Source: Neoceratodus forsteri
Taxonomy: Eukaryota > Chordata > Ceratodontiformes > Ceratodontidae
NCBI GenBank assembly: GCA_016271365.2
Contig: CM057454.1
Span: 458,891,501-458,955,500, forward strand
Length of the DNA stretch: 64,000 nt
Reading direction: 5' to 3'
The notes beneath the pieces are model-generated. The model saw only the letters and a list, made by a program, of their open reading frames with translations, had not been told where the DNA came from and ran no database searches. Positions 54,810 through 64,000 of this stretch are shown here, in pieces (position 1 is the first letter of the stretch; each line of letters starts with the position of its first letter). Position numbers and translations under genes: made by a program.

Positions 54810-55395
54810 CTCATCCATGTTTTTGAATTTTGGCCCCAAATTTTCAACGTGGGGTTCTTGGGACCCCAACTTGTGACCAGTGTCACTATCATTACATTAC
54901 TCGATCTCAAAAGGTGATTTTGGGGTCGCTGTGCGGAATCACCTTCCCGGACTGATTAACAAAATTATAGTGCTACTGTTCATGAGGTGGGGTCCCAACA
55001 AGCCCATGTTACAAATTTGGTAAAAAATTCCAAAAAATAACTGTTACGAGCGTACATTGTGCAGTTTCTATGCACGCTCCTAACTTCGCCAATTTTTAAT
55101 ATTTGCACTTCAGATTTTCAACATTGCCATTTTTGCACACCTCCTTTTTAACAGTACAGCTGCCATTTTCACATCCTGTCTGAAACATGTGTTTGCCCCT
55201 GTAGCACATAATGGTGCAGTCGTTCTGCAAAATCACTTTTCCAGACAAGTGAACAAAATGACACTGGCACTCTTCATGTGGAGGGGTTCCAAAAAGGCAA
55301 TGTTGAAAATCTGGTGCAACACCTCCAGAAAATGGCCAAGTCACACTTGGGCGTTTCATAATTTCTACGCACATGTGTAACTTTGGTCACTTGGC
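54810..55395. repeat. Foldback satellite, locus 2 (about two units)
   Basis: Starts CCCCAAATTTTCAACGTGGGG, then GTGCTACTGTTCATGAGGTGG...ACAAATTTGGTAAAAAATTCC (about 54,968), GTTTCTATGCACGCTCCTAAC, CAGATTTTCAACATTGCC (about 55,111), GTACAGCTGCCATTTTCACA and a second arm GGCAATGTTGAAAATCTGG at about 55,297. It has the same order as 9,900-11,300. Confidence 0.82.
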
Positions 55396-56339
55396 AGTTT
55401 GTCACAGCCCTATCGGCTCTGGTCAGAGCTTGGGTTTTGGGGGAGCATTCATGAAAACACATGACTGTCAGCTGCTTTAATCACCTCAAATTTCCAAACA
55501 GTTGAACAAGAAAACAAAACTAATAACAGCACCTATGCTGAGATCATTCACATTCTGGAACCTGAATTATTACTCATTCAATTCTGAAGTGTGGTTCATA
55601 GCTGTAGGGGCTCACCATTGAAACAGACTCATTAAATATTATATCTGTGTAACTCAAAGGTCAGCAACCTGAGGTTTGCAAGCTGCGCGGGTGACTCCCC
55701 CCGACCTGCATTCCAAGAAGTTTCACTCCACCTTTTTGCTTTTCTTTGTTGATTGAAAGGGACTCTGTGGCTCTGTTTCAAGTGAGTCCTTTGATGCCAT
55801 TTGCAGCTGCTACCCTGCCGTGAGCTGAAAGCTGTATCCTCCTGTCCAGACTTGACATTACCAGCACAGGAATGCTTGGGACATGTCATCAGCTTGCATG
55901 GAAGAGGTAGAGGTGGGAGCTGTGACACTTTCCAAACACTGCACAGGACTGGAAACTTTCAATGGGAATGGTAGTACGCTTGTCCAGAGAATCAGTAGTG
56001 CAATGCAGCACATCCCAAGAGTCGCAGCTGGCTGCAGCTTGGATTGCACAATAGTGACTCTTCCTCCCCTGCAACTTGCTATGGGACAGGAAGCCACAGG
56101 AATATTGGAGGAATGGACTCATCACCAGAGGAACACCAGAATGCCAGAAGGAACCAGGTCAGGAACCTGACCATATTATAGCCACCCTGAGCAAGGCACT
56201 GGGACACCCCCTCAGCAAGCAATCCAGGCAATCTGGTGACCAGTGTTCTGGAGTAACTGATAACAGCTGAAGCAATTTGTGATACCCACTGCATAATTTG
56301 CTGTGTGATGTTACTGTAGCAACAGAATGAAGGCAAGGA
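55396..56339. other. Mostly unassigned; possible hAT-type MITE start
   Basis: AGGTCAGCAACCTGAGGTTTG (55,658) resembles the GGTCGGCAACC-type termini of non-autonomous hAT elements, but I found no matching right end. The overlapping ORFs on both strands (55,858-56,336) have no family features. Confidence 0.3.
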
Positions 56340-57130
56340 AAGCTGTTGTCAGCAGTTATTTAGAGTGAGGCTGCCAGGGAAGGAGGGGGTTGGCTAGCAG
56401 CTGATGAGAAAGAGACACTAGGTAAAAGTGATACCAGAGGGTGGGATGGCTGCCAGTAAAGGGATAGGGGCAGCAGTCTGAGATGGAGAGAGAAACACAG
56501 CATCCAGGTAGTGCAGCCATTAGTATTCCAAGAGAGAGAGTGCTACTAGTAAAGGAGGGTGGTCCATGTAAAGGTGCTGCCAGAGGGAGGGAGGGCTGCC
56601 AGTAGGGGGACCTAGCAGTAGTTTAAGAGGAAGGGGAAAGATGGCATCCAGGTAAAAGTGCAGAACTGAGTGTATCATGAGAGGGAGCTCTGACAGTAAA
56701 GGGGGGCTATCAGTAGTCAGAGGGTAGGGATTGCTGTCAATACTATATTTAGTGGGACATCTACAAGCAAACCCATAAGGTTGCCAGCATCTTATTTGAA
56801 GATTTGGGGTGGGGTGGGATGGGGTGTGGGCATCTACAAGGTTGCCAGTATTTTAATTTGTTGAAAGGCTGTAATTTGGGGTGGGGTTGGCTATCAGCAG
56901 CCAGAGGGCTGGTAGCCAGGATTTGCAAAAGGAGAGGAGCAGACTACCAGCATTGGGGGGCTTCCAGGTTTTATGGAAGTGAAGCCAGCATTTGTGGATT
57001 GGGTTTAGGCTGCTGGCATTTGAGGTGGGGAGGTTATCAGCAGTCAGATGTAGGAAGGGGGCCTTCCATAATGAAGGATGGGACTGAATGCTAATCAGCC
57101 ACACTGTGAGGGGGTGTACCAGAGATAGGA
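56340..57130. repeat. Purine-rich degenerate minisatellite
   Basis: Repeated phrases such as GCTGCCAGTA(A/G), AGAGGG, CATCCAGGTA and GGTTGCCAGTATTT. G-rich on the plus strand. No stable period could be fixed. Any ORF here is incidental. Confidence 0.5.
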
Positions 57131-57569
57131 GAAGGATATACCTAGCCTAGGTGTGGGAGAAAGGATTTCAAAACACACTTTTATCTTCTTTGTGTCTGTG
57201 TGTGTTGGGGGGGGTGAGGAGGGGGAGGGCTAGCTACCTGGCCTAATTAAGTGCTAGCTGCTGCACCAGAAGCCCATTTGACCAGGAGGGAAAGGAGACA
57301 ACACAGCCAGGAATAATAAGTAGCAGGAGGAACAGCATTAAAACATTTTAGAGAATTTTATTCTGGATCCAGCAGGCCCATATTGTGGTTGACATATCAT
57401 CTGGGAAAAAAGGCAACATGGGTTTCTGAAAAACAAAGTTTTACATTTTCCCCCCTGCCCCACTTGGAAGAGTAAGCAAACAATTCTGCCTTGACAACCA
57501 GAATTGTTCTTTGCTGGTACAACAGGAGTTGTGGGACTTATCTTGAGTGAGTTAATTCATTTTTGGGGG
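57131..57569. other. Unassigned spacer
   Basis: GT/GGGG-rich near 57,190-57,235; otherwise nothing recognised. Confidence 0.35.
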
Positions 57570-58520
57570 TTGGCTTGTGACTCTTCTCAGAATGTTTGCT
57601 GTTTTACAACTTCGAATTGTTGAAATTCTTTGTGTGCTGTCCTGGGCCTGTGCTTACATCTCAGTATTTCTGAACTGTTTGTGGTGGGGGAGGAGCAGAT
57701 TTGTATCCAGTGATGTTTTTGCCAACTTTACTTGCAGCCCCATTTTCACACATACTCCACAGAATACAAATCTGAAAATTTACTAGCATTCCAGAAAAAT
57801 ATTTTGATGCAAGCAAAGACTTCAGTGAGAAGGAGTGTACACAACCAACAAGGGGCCATTTATATTTGTAGAGTGTCTTTCTTAGTGCACAGTAAAATGT
57901 TTGTGTGAATTGGCCTGTGCTCGCGTCAAGGAATTTTTGTTTGTAGCGTGCCTTTCTTCCGTCACTGTTTGCATTAAGCCCTTGTCTAATTTTTCACTTC
58001 TGTGAGATTTTACTGCGGTCCTTTTAATTGTTTGAAAGCCTGTTCTTTGTGTTCATCCCCCTCCACCAAAGTCTATGCTCACATTGTAGTATTTCTGTAC
58101 TATTTGTGTTTGGCGGGGGGATTTGTATTGAGTGGTGCTTTTGCCACCTTTATTTGCAACTCTTTTCCACACATGCACCACAGAATAAAAATATGAAAAT
58201 TTACTAGCATTCAAGATAAATATTTTGATGTGAGCAAAAACATTGGTGGAAGTGGTATACTCAACCAACATGTGGCTATGTTTATTTGTAGTGTGCCTTT
58301 CTTAGTGCACAGTTAAATGGTTTGTGTGAATTGGCCTGTGCTCACAATGACATTTTTGTTTGGTGCTTTTGCCAACTTTCTTTGCAATCCTTTTGCACTC
58401 ATTTACCTCAGAATACAAATCCAGGCAATTTACTAGCATTCCAGAATACACATTTTAATGTGCGCAATGACATGTTTGCTTTTTGTGTGTCTTTCTCAGA
58501 TCAAAGTTTTCCTTTGCAGT
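57570..58520. repeat. Imperfect tandem repeat, ~420-bp unit
   Basis: TTTACTAGCATTCCAGA(A)...ATTTTGATG recurs at about 57,779, 58,200 and 58,430. TTTTGCCA(A/C)CTTT(A/C)(C/T)TTGCA recurs at 57,717, 58,138 and 58,368. GTGTGAATTGGCCTGTGCT recurs at 57,902 and 58,323. Two full units and one shortened unit. Confidence 0.75.
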
Positions 58521-58567
58521 TTAACAGTTGAGGAATTTCTTGCTGTTTTACGAGGTCTGAGATTTTA

Positions 58568-58570
<3 letters not shown>

Positions 58571-58607
<37 letters not shown>
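58571..58607. repeat. (TG)n microsatellite
   Basis: Uninterrupted GT run of about 34 bases. Confidence 0.95.
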
Positions 58608-58608
<1 letters not shown>

Positions 58609-58749
58609 TCCCCGGCCTGTGCACATAACACATCATAAAATGTTCCAAATATTTGTGATGGAGGAGGATCCGATCAGCCACTGATTTGTGTTTAACAGAG
58701 CTTTGTCACCTATGTGCATCCCCAAACAAATGCTACATAAAATGAATGT

Positions 58750-60760
58750 CAGGATTATAGCTCCATCAGTAGGACTAGACTGCTGTGCAACATGATTTGT
58801 AGAGACTCTGTCACTGCAAACAAGAAGTTAAATATCCAGCATCACATCATGATGAAACATGCATCATTTGCAAGTAAATATCCTGAAAGACAAGCACAGA
58901 AGAAGGCTTTTGAAAAGCTGGTAAAAAAGCTGGGGAAGGAGCAAACTGGATTGACTTCTTGGTCGGCATCTGACAGCTATTTGAGAGCAGCCATCTTTAT
59001 TGGAACACTGCAGGTGGTTTGCTCAGGCAAGCCTTTCACAGATGGAGAATTTGTGAAAGATGCATTTCTGAAAATGGCTCTATATTCGTTTGTAGATTTT
59101 AGGGAAAAAGACAAAATTATTCGTCAGATTCAGGTTCTGCCTATGTCATCAAAGACTGTGAAGGATCATGCACACAAAATGATGCAAGATGTGGATTTGT
59201 AGCTTATAAAGATATCAAATAATCTTCTTACTTATATTTGGAACTTGATGAATCCACAGACATTAATTACAAAGCACAACTAGTGATCATGATTTGTAAT
59301 GTTTGTGGGTCAGGAATAAAGCAAGAACTACTGGCCATTTGGCCCTTGAAGTTATAGATCAGAGAAGAGGACATCTTCAGTGCTCTGTGTGTGTTTGCAG
59401 AAGCAGAACCTACCCCTTGACAAGGTTGTGAGTAATTGTACAAATGGAGCTCTGACCATGACAACCAGTCCCAGGGAACTTTCCAGCTACTTCAGGTGAA
59501 ACTCTAATGCCCAATTACTATGCTACACTGCATTCTCCACCAGGAGTCTTTGTGTGCCCAGTATCTTGGAAAGGAGATGGCAGATGTGATGGCCCTTGCT
59601 GTTAAAATTGCAAGTACAGGGCTAGTCCAGTGGCGTGGAGAGCTGAGGCATCATGTCTTACCTCCTACCACACTGGCAACCCGTGTTTGCATGCAAACAT
59701 GGGTCACTAGGGGTTGGCCTGATGGGGGAGAGGATTGAGTGTCTAGAGGATGGCTCTCCTCTCCCAGTGAGGGTCTTTTGGCAGACCTGTCACATGACTG
59801 CCCTCAGGTGGAGGCCTAAGGCTAGGATGGATTGAAGACACCAAAAGAAGGGAGAATACTGTGGGGGTCCACAGCATGTGCATGCCTCCACATGTGAACA
59901 TTGGTGTGACACACCCCTGCAATGGGGAAGGAAAGATGAAAATGGAAAAAAAAACTCCTGGGCAGCAGGATGATTGACTGATCCTCTACATGCCCTGTAC
60001 TGGAGGCCAGGCTCAATCATAGTCCTCAAGCACAGAACGAAAGCACAGGTAAGCACTGGAAGAGCCAGGTGACAGTACTAGGGGGTTGGTCAGGAGGTCA
60101 GAGAGAGTAGGGGGCTAAAATACAATAATAAAAAAAATTACAAGTATAATTCTTGTCAGGGGTTTGAACCCATCAGCAGTTCTAACAATTTCTGTAATAG
60201 CTGGACTTAAAATATTCTGACCTACTGATATACAATAATGTTTGCTAGCTTTCCAGAGGTAAGGTACTGAAAGGTTTGCAGAGTGCTTGAATGAAATAAA
60301 GCTGTTTTTACATGAACATTGCTTACCCTGAAATTTCAGATGGCTTGCAGCTTTAGAAGTTTTACTTTTGGTAGATCTGACTAGGTAGTTAAACTAATTA
60401 AATGTCAGTCTGCAAGGATGAGGGAATACTGTTTTCTCCCTGTGTGATCAGATTCTGATGTTCTCTTCAAAACTAAAAGTTTTCTAAAATGATATTCGAA
60501 ATGGAACACTCCATCATTTTGAATAATTTTGTAAATGTAAAATAGACACAGCAATGAGAGAACCCAATTTCACAATGAACACAGCAGTGTTTGATGAAAC
60601 TATCAGTGGATAGAGGAAAAATTTCAGTTTGAGATTTAACGATTTTAGAAAATACATAACCACCTTCTGGTTCATGTTAGAACCCCATCAAGCAAATATT
60701 GATGAAATGCAGATGGACTATGTTAACATCCCCTTGGTGACTTAGAGATGGAAGTGGCAG
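58750..60760 (+). pseudogene. hAT-like transposase of the ZBED/GTF2IRD2 type, split by a SINE
   Basis: The N-terminal part (58,792-59,202 and upstream) holds a zinc-finger-like segment CNMICRDSVTANKKLNIQHH...KH, then LKMALYSF and KTVKDHAHKMMQDVDL. Both resemble the start of DUF4371-type hAT proteins (SCAND3, ZBED5, GTF2IRD2 tail). The next frames contain LELDESTDINYKAQL (about 59,236-59,280, with the DESTD catalytic motif). MADVMALAVKIAS lies near 59,575-59,613. After the SINE (59,617-60,134) the gene resumes with RGLNPSAVLTIS and RFAECLNEIKLFLHEHCLP (about 60,270-60,330), then decayed sequence to about 60,760 (SDFLRHPHP-type end not seen). The BED-like finger has an extra residue between its cysteines. 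Frameshifts and stops exclude function. Confidence 0.8.
59617..60134 (+). mobile_element. SINE family S, copy 3
   Basis: Target duplication AAATTGCAAGTA (59,605-59,616) and AAATTACAAGTA (60,135-60,146), 11 of 12 matching, within the hAT gene. The head CAGTGGCGTGGAGAGCTGAGG looks like a tRNA box A region (TGGCGTAG-GGCTGAGG type). The body shares GGCTCTCCTCTCCCAGTGAG, GTCACATGACTGCCCTCAGG and GTGCATGCCTCCAC with the other copies. The tail ends AATACAATAATAAAAAA. Confidence 0.8.
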
Positions 60761-62159
60761 ATCTGAATAGTCCAATCACATGGTGGTAGTGTGGCCCTCT
60801 TAGCGCCTGAAAAACAAATCTGACTATAGGAAGGGATCATGCTTCACACACCTCTTAACAATAGCCAACTCAGATGGAGACAAAGACCCAATCACTGGTT
60901 AAAGTTTTAATTTTTATTCACAGCTAGCATATGTACCAAATAACATCTACATTTTGTAGTGCACCAACTAATTCATCAGGACCTAAAGATACTGTATGCA
61001 TAGATATGTAAATTAATACATACATACAATAAGAAATGCACTTCACAACATTAGAAAACTGTTCTCTATTGTTAAAAATCCATATCAAATGTATAAAATA
61101 TACAGTACATAACCACATTTTTATGAGCTCTTTGTGACCACTCTTTGAAGTCTGATGTCCTTTAATATTATTAATATTACTGGAAAATTTCTCTTTTAAC
61201 CAAATTGTTATTTATATTCTTATACTATTTAAATCAATTTCAGTCATAACAATTTCATTCCCACCTTGTTGGTAGAATGCTTAATTTGTTTTATTCAATT
61301 TACTCATTCACTCACAGTTTGTTCAACTTTCCCCTTCTATAAATAAAACATTGCATCAGACTTGTCCCAGTAAATATCATAATATTGCATCTAGCTTTAT
61401 CTCCTTTGTCTTAATCCATTTGAAGAAATCATTCAAATAAACGGAGATCATCTTTGTGTGACTTTCACTTTCATCAAAATCTTTATGTCCTTTAATCTTT
61501 TACTCATTTAACTATATAAACATATTTAAACCAAAATCATTATTAATTCGATACTATTAAATCTGTTTTTTCAATGATTTGTTTAAATCCACTTACCAAG
61601 AGAAGTTGCTCACTTCTTCTTGGTCCACCCTTACAAGTAAAAAATAAATAATACTGCATTTTAGTATTGGAAGCTAAAAGAGCTGGTGACACATTCAGGA
61701 GAACTTTATCAAAACCTAATATTTAGACACAGTCCAGTTTATATTTCCTATTAGTGCTGTATTCCTTCTCCCCATTATTTATTACTGAGGTTATCTGTAT
61801 GAAAACAGGATCTTTGCTCCTGAAGAGTTCATCTATTCCTGCTGCATTCTCCCTACACAGAGCACTGCTTGTGAAATCAGAGTTACTCCAATGACAACAG
61901 ATTGTGATGTCACAGCAGAGGATTATGACTTGAAATAGGGAGTAAGCTACAGAGGTAGATGGACTCTAAAGGAACTGTAAGGGATAAAGATCATATATTC
62001 ACGCAAATTTCCTTAGTAATAAATAATGGGGAGGAGAAATATACAAAATATAAAAGTAACGCAGGCAAGATTGTACCTAATTATTAAGCTTTTTAAAGAT
62101 TTCTTTCAGGCATCAGTAGCTTTTTAACAGACTCAATAGGCTGTGTTCAAATCAAACAT
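60761..62159. other. Unassigned, AT-rich
   Basis: No gene or repeat family recognised. The minus ORF at 60,924-61,118 has no features. Some of it may be the 3' flank of the hAT element. Confidence 0.3.
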
Positions 62160-62620
62160 ATATTGGGGGTGCTAGATCACCAGAGATCTTTATTTATAAG
62201 AACGGGGATCTGGGCTTGGTGGGGTGCTAGACTACCAGGAGAGTAAGTTTGTCATACAGGGGGGCTAATTGGGGCATGGCACATTGGCACACAGGTTCTA
62301 ATCCCTCCCAGAGGATTTGTGGGCACCCTTAGATCAACCCTTAGCTGGTTTAATGGTACTTAGTCCTTTGCCCTCTGGAAGTGTTTTCAGAATGCCAAAT
62401 TAGAGGATTTGGCAGCCTGCATCCCCTGCAAGCCCCTAGTGCCATGTTGCAGTCCATTTTGTGGTGGAAGCACCTTTTGGTACATGCCACCTGCGTTTGA
62501 TGCAGGCTGCTTTTCAGAATAGATCACAGTGCATTTTTTGATGCAAGGTGCCACTTGCATTATCATTTATGTTTGACGCAGGCACCTAGCATCATTCTTT
62601 GGACTTTGACAATTGGGCCC
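62160..62620. mobile_element. Harbinger-like MITE, right end inserted next to Penelope
   Basis: The right end TTTGACAATTGGGCCC (62,605-62,620) has the style of the MITE ends at 12-15 kb. GGTGCTAGA(T/C)(C/T)ACCAG is repeated at 62,167 and 62,224, like the GGACCACCAGGG of element 2. It has small hairpins such as GCACCTGCGTTTGATGCAGGC. No matching left TIR was found. Its right half (from 62,473) is included in the 490-bp duplication. Confidence 0.55.
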
Positions 62621-62920
62621 ATTATGTCTACTACTCATGAAGTGCCTAACTTCAGCTGATGTTTTGTCTCCCCTTCAGATATCACGCTTGTGTTCATTGA
62701 GTGTGGTCTTTCATGAACGGGACATTTTTCCTATGTAATGCAAATCACTAGGGCATTTTATGAGGTAACTTACTTGTTCTGTCTTACATGTTATGAATTG
62801 TTGAATCACAGTGTGCTCTCCTTTGTATGGATTGTACACTGTTTTTGTTTTCCTCATACTATTACCTTTCTGGCAATTGTCACACAGTTAGTTGCCAGTG
62901 AGGGATGTCCTTCCTTGGAA
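62619..62920 (-). pseudogene. Penelope-like element, GIY-YIG endonuclease domain, unit 1
   Basis: On the minus strand the translation gives LCDNCQKG, TKTVYNPYKGEHTVIQQF, ITCKTEQVSYLIKCPSDLHY, IGKMSRS, then a stop and KTTLNEHKRDI, RGDKTSAEVRHFMSSRHNG. This matches the C-terminal GIY-YIG endonuclease of Penelope elements: a CxxC motif, the 'VxYLIxC' strand (GIY position), YIGK (YIG position) and the LNEHKxDI helix with its Glu and His. Two in-frame stops are present. The RT domain should lie at higher coordinates but is not visible; the MITE interrupts the end at 62,620. A protein-like ORF on the plus strand here (62,738-62,938) is only its shadow. Confidence 0.82.
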
Positions 62921-63108
62921 TACTGTATATTCCTTTAGTAACTATTACACTGAAGAGATGGTCCTTTTGGCACATGCCACCTGCGTTTGATGCAGGCTGC
63001 TTTTCAGAATAGATCACAGTGCATTTTTTGATGCAAGGTGCCACTTGCGTTATTATTTATGTTTGATGCAGGCACCTAGCATCATTCTATGGACTTTGAC
63101 AATTGGGC

Positions 63109-63410
63109 CCATTATGTCTACTACTCATGAAGTGCCTAACTTCAGCTGATGTTTTGTCTCCCCTTCAGATATCACTCTTGTGTTCATTGAGTGTGGTCTT
63201 TCATGAATGGGACATTTTTCCTATGTAATGCAAATCACTAGGGCATTTTATGAGGTAACTTACTTGTTCTGTCTTACATGTTATGAATTGTTGAATGACA
63301 GTGTGCTCTCCTTTGTATGGATTGTACACTGTTTTTGTTTTCCTCATACTATTACAGTTCTGGAAATTGTCACACAGTTAGTTGCCAGTGAGGGATGTCC
63401 TTCCTTGGAA
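63109..63410 (-). pseudogene. Penelope-like GIY-YIG domain, unit 2 of the duplication
   Basis: Duplicate of the 62,619-62,920 domain, 490 bp further on. YLIKCPSDLHYIGK and LNEHKRDI are still readable. One cysteine of the CxxC motif is changed to Phe. The change in the EHTVIQQF region is silent. The stops are shared with unit 1, so the domain was already dead when duplicated. Confidence 0.8.
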
Positions 63411-63454
63411 TACTGTATATTCCTTTAGTAACTATTACACTGAAGAGATGGTCC

Positions 63455-64000
63455 AGAAGTAAATGACTTGATACCTTTTATTGGACCAGCATAGATGTAA
63501 CAAAAAGAACAAAGACATGGGAGGGAAACTGAGGAATAAATGTAAGTGTCACATTTGGGCATCTGCGCAAGCATGAATGTTTTAAACATTCCATACGTCT
63601 CCAGAGTAATCAGCACTATATTTTAGTGGATGAGCAGTACAAGCTGGCATTCACACCTGTACGAATCAAAGGGAACCAGAGGTAAGACACTTTCAGCTGC
63701 TCTAGATAGCTAAAAAAAGAACAGAAGCAAAAAATGTCTGAAGGGGGCATTACAATTATGATGTACAAGCATCAAATGCAAAAGTTCTGGTAATAAAGTG
63801 TGTAGAGGTGGAAAATTAAAAGAATAAAATGTTTAGTAGCAGTGAGCTATCTAAGTTATAATCATGTTACCGAATAGGATATTGTCTAAAAAATGTAAAT
63901 GTTTAAAAAACCTCTTCAATATATAATAATAATTTGAAGGGCCAGTGAAGTCTACATTCTCAAATGTTAAAATAAAAGGCCAAGAGGTGCATTACTGTGG
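63455..64000. other. Unassigned right edge; possible Penelope end sequence
   Basis: TGATACCTTTTATTGGACCA (63,468-63,487) is the complement of a 'GGTCCAATAAAAGGTATCA' phrase often seen at ends of vertebrate Penelope-type and similar repeats. Beyond it I recognise nothing. Confidence 0.35.

Larger units (their letters stand above)
62473..63454. repeat. 490-bp tandem duplication (two units)
   Basis: Unit 1 is 62,473-62,962 and unit 2 is 62,963-63,454. Both begin CCTTTTGG(T/C)ACATGCC and end GAAGAGATGGTCC. By eye they differ at about a dozen positions (for example GAACGGG/GAATGGG, GAATCAC/GAATGAC, ACCTTTCTGGC/ACAGTTCTGGA). Each contains the MITE right end plus the Penelope fragment. Confidence 0.92.

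Noticed and set aside
62738..62938. 66-residue plus-strand ORF, repeated at 63,207-63,428, as a duplicated small membrane protein
   Set aside because: The opposite strand carries a recognisable Penelope GIY-YIG domain; the plus ORF is its shadow.

Overview
This window looks like nuclear DNA of a repeat-rich vertebrate. The mix of CR1, L2-like, L1/Tx1-type and another APE-type LINE, a Ngaro-type tyrosine-recombinase retroelement, Penelope, Harbinger-like palindromic MITEs, mariner, hAT, a Mutator-like (MULE) transposon and tRNA-derived SINEs fits a large amphibian (for example caecilian) or reptile genome. That placement is inference. I found no intact host gene, no rRNA or tRNA gene and no CRISPR; every recognisable protein-coding stretch belongs to a mobile element and all are broken by stops, frameshifts or insertions. 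Layout: 0.36-2.7 kb CR1 (minus); 3.9-4.7 kb mariner remnant; 6.1-6.6 kb unplaced Pro/Gln-rich ORF; 7.2-11.7 kb an array of double hairpins and a ~295-bp foldback satellite, separated by a CR1 insertion (minus); 12.05-17.44 kb a ~152-bp satellite into which three Harbinger-like MITEs and one 1.1-kb sequence inserted. 19.6-35.5 kb holds one APE-type LINE (called LINE-B here) with a long ORF1, split by an L2-like LINE (21.96-25.45 kb) and again by a palindromic Harbinger-like element plus a Ngaro-like element (25.84-32.26 kb). 35.6-40.6 kb is the most complete CR1 (plus), with an SGNH-hydrolase ORF1 and EN-RT ORF2. 41.4-43.4 kb is a Mutator-like transposon with FLYWCH finger; 44.4-46.08 kb a hAT transposase (minus); 46.37-49.2 kb an L1/Tx1-type LINE holding two SINEs; 50.56-52.18 kb an A-B-inverted A-B' repeat; 52.56 kb a SINE; 53.3 kb a CR1 tail; 54.1-55.4 kb a second hairpin/foldback locus; 56.3-58.6 kb minisatellites; 58.75-60.76 kb a second hAT (ZBED/GTF2IRD2-like) holding a third SINE copy; 62.16-63.45 kb a MITE end and a Penelope GIY-YIG fragment inside a 490-bp tandem duplication. 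The genes do not form a pathway: the window is a layered record of insertions. Its best feature is that several layers can be undone from the sequence itself, because target-site duplications and uninterrupted sister repeats survive. The signals I rate highest are the covarying two-hairpin tandem repeats, the MITE insertions at one equivalent site in adjacent satellite monomers, the LINE-B ORF1 with three repeated modules, the FLYWCH-MULE and the duplicated Penelope endonuclease domain.
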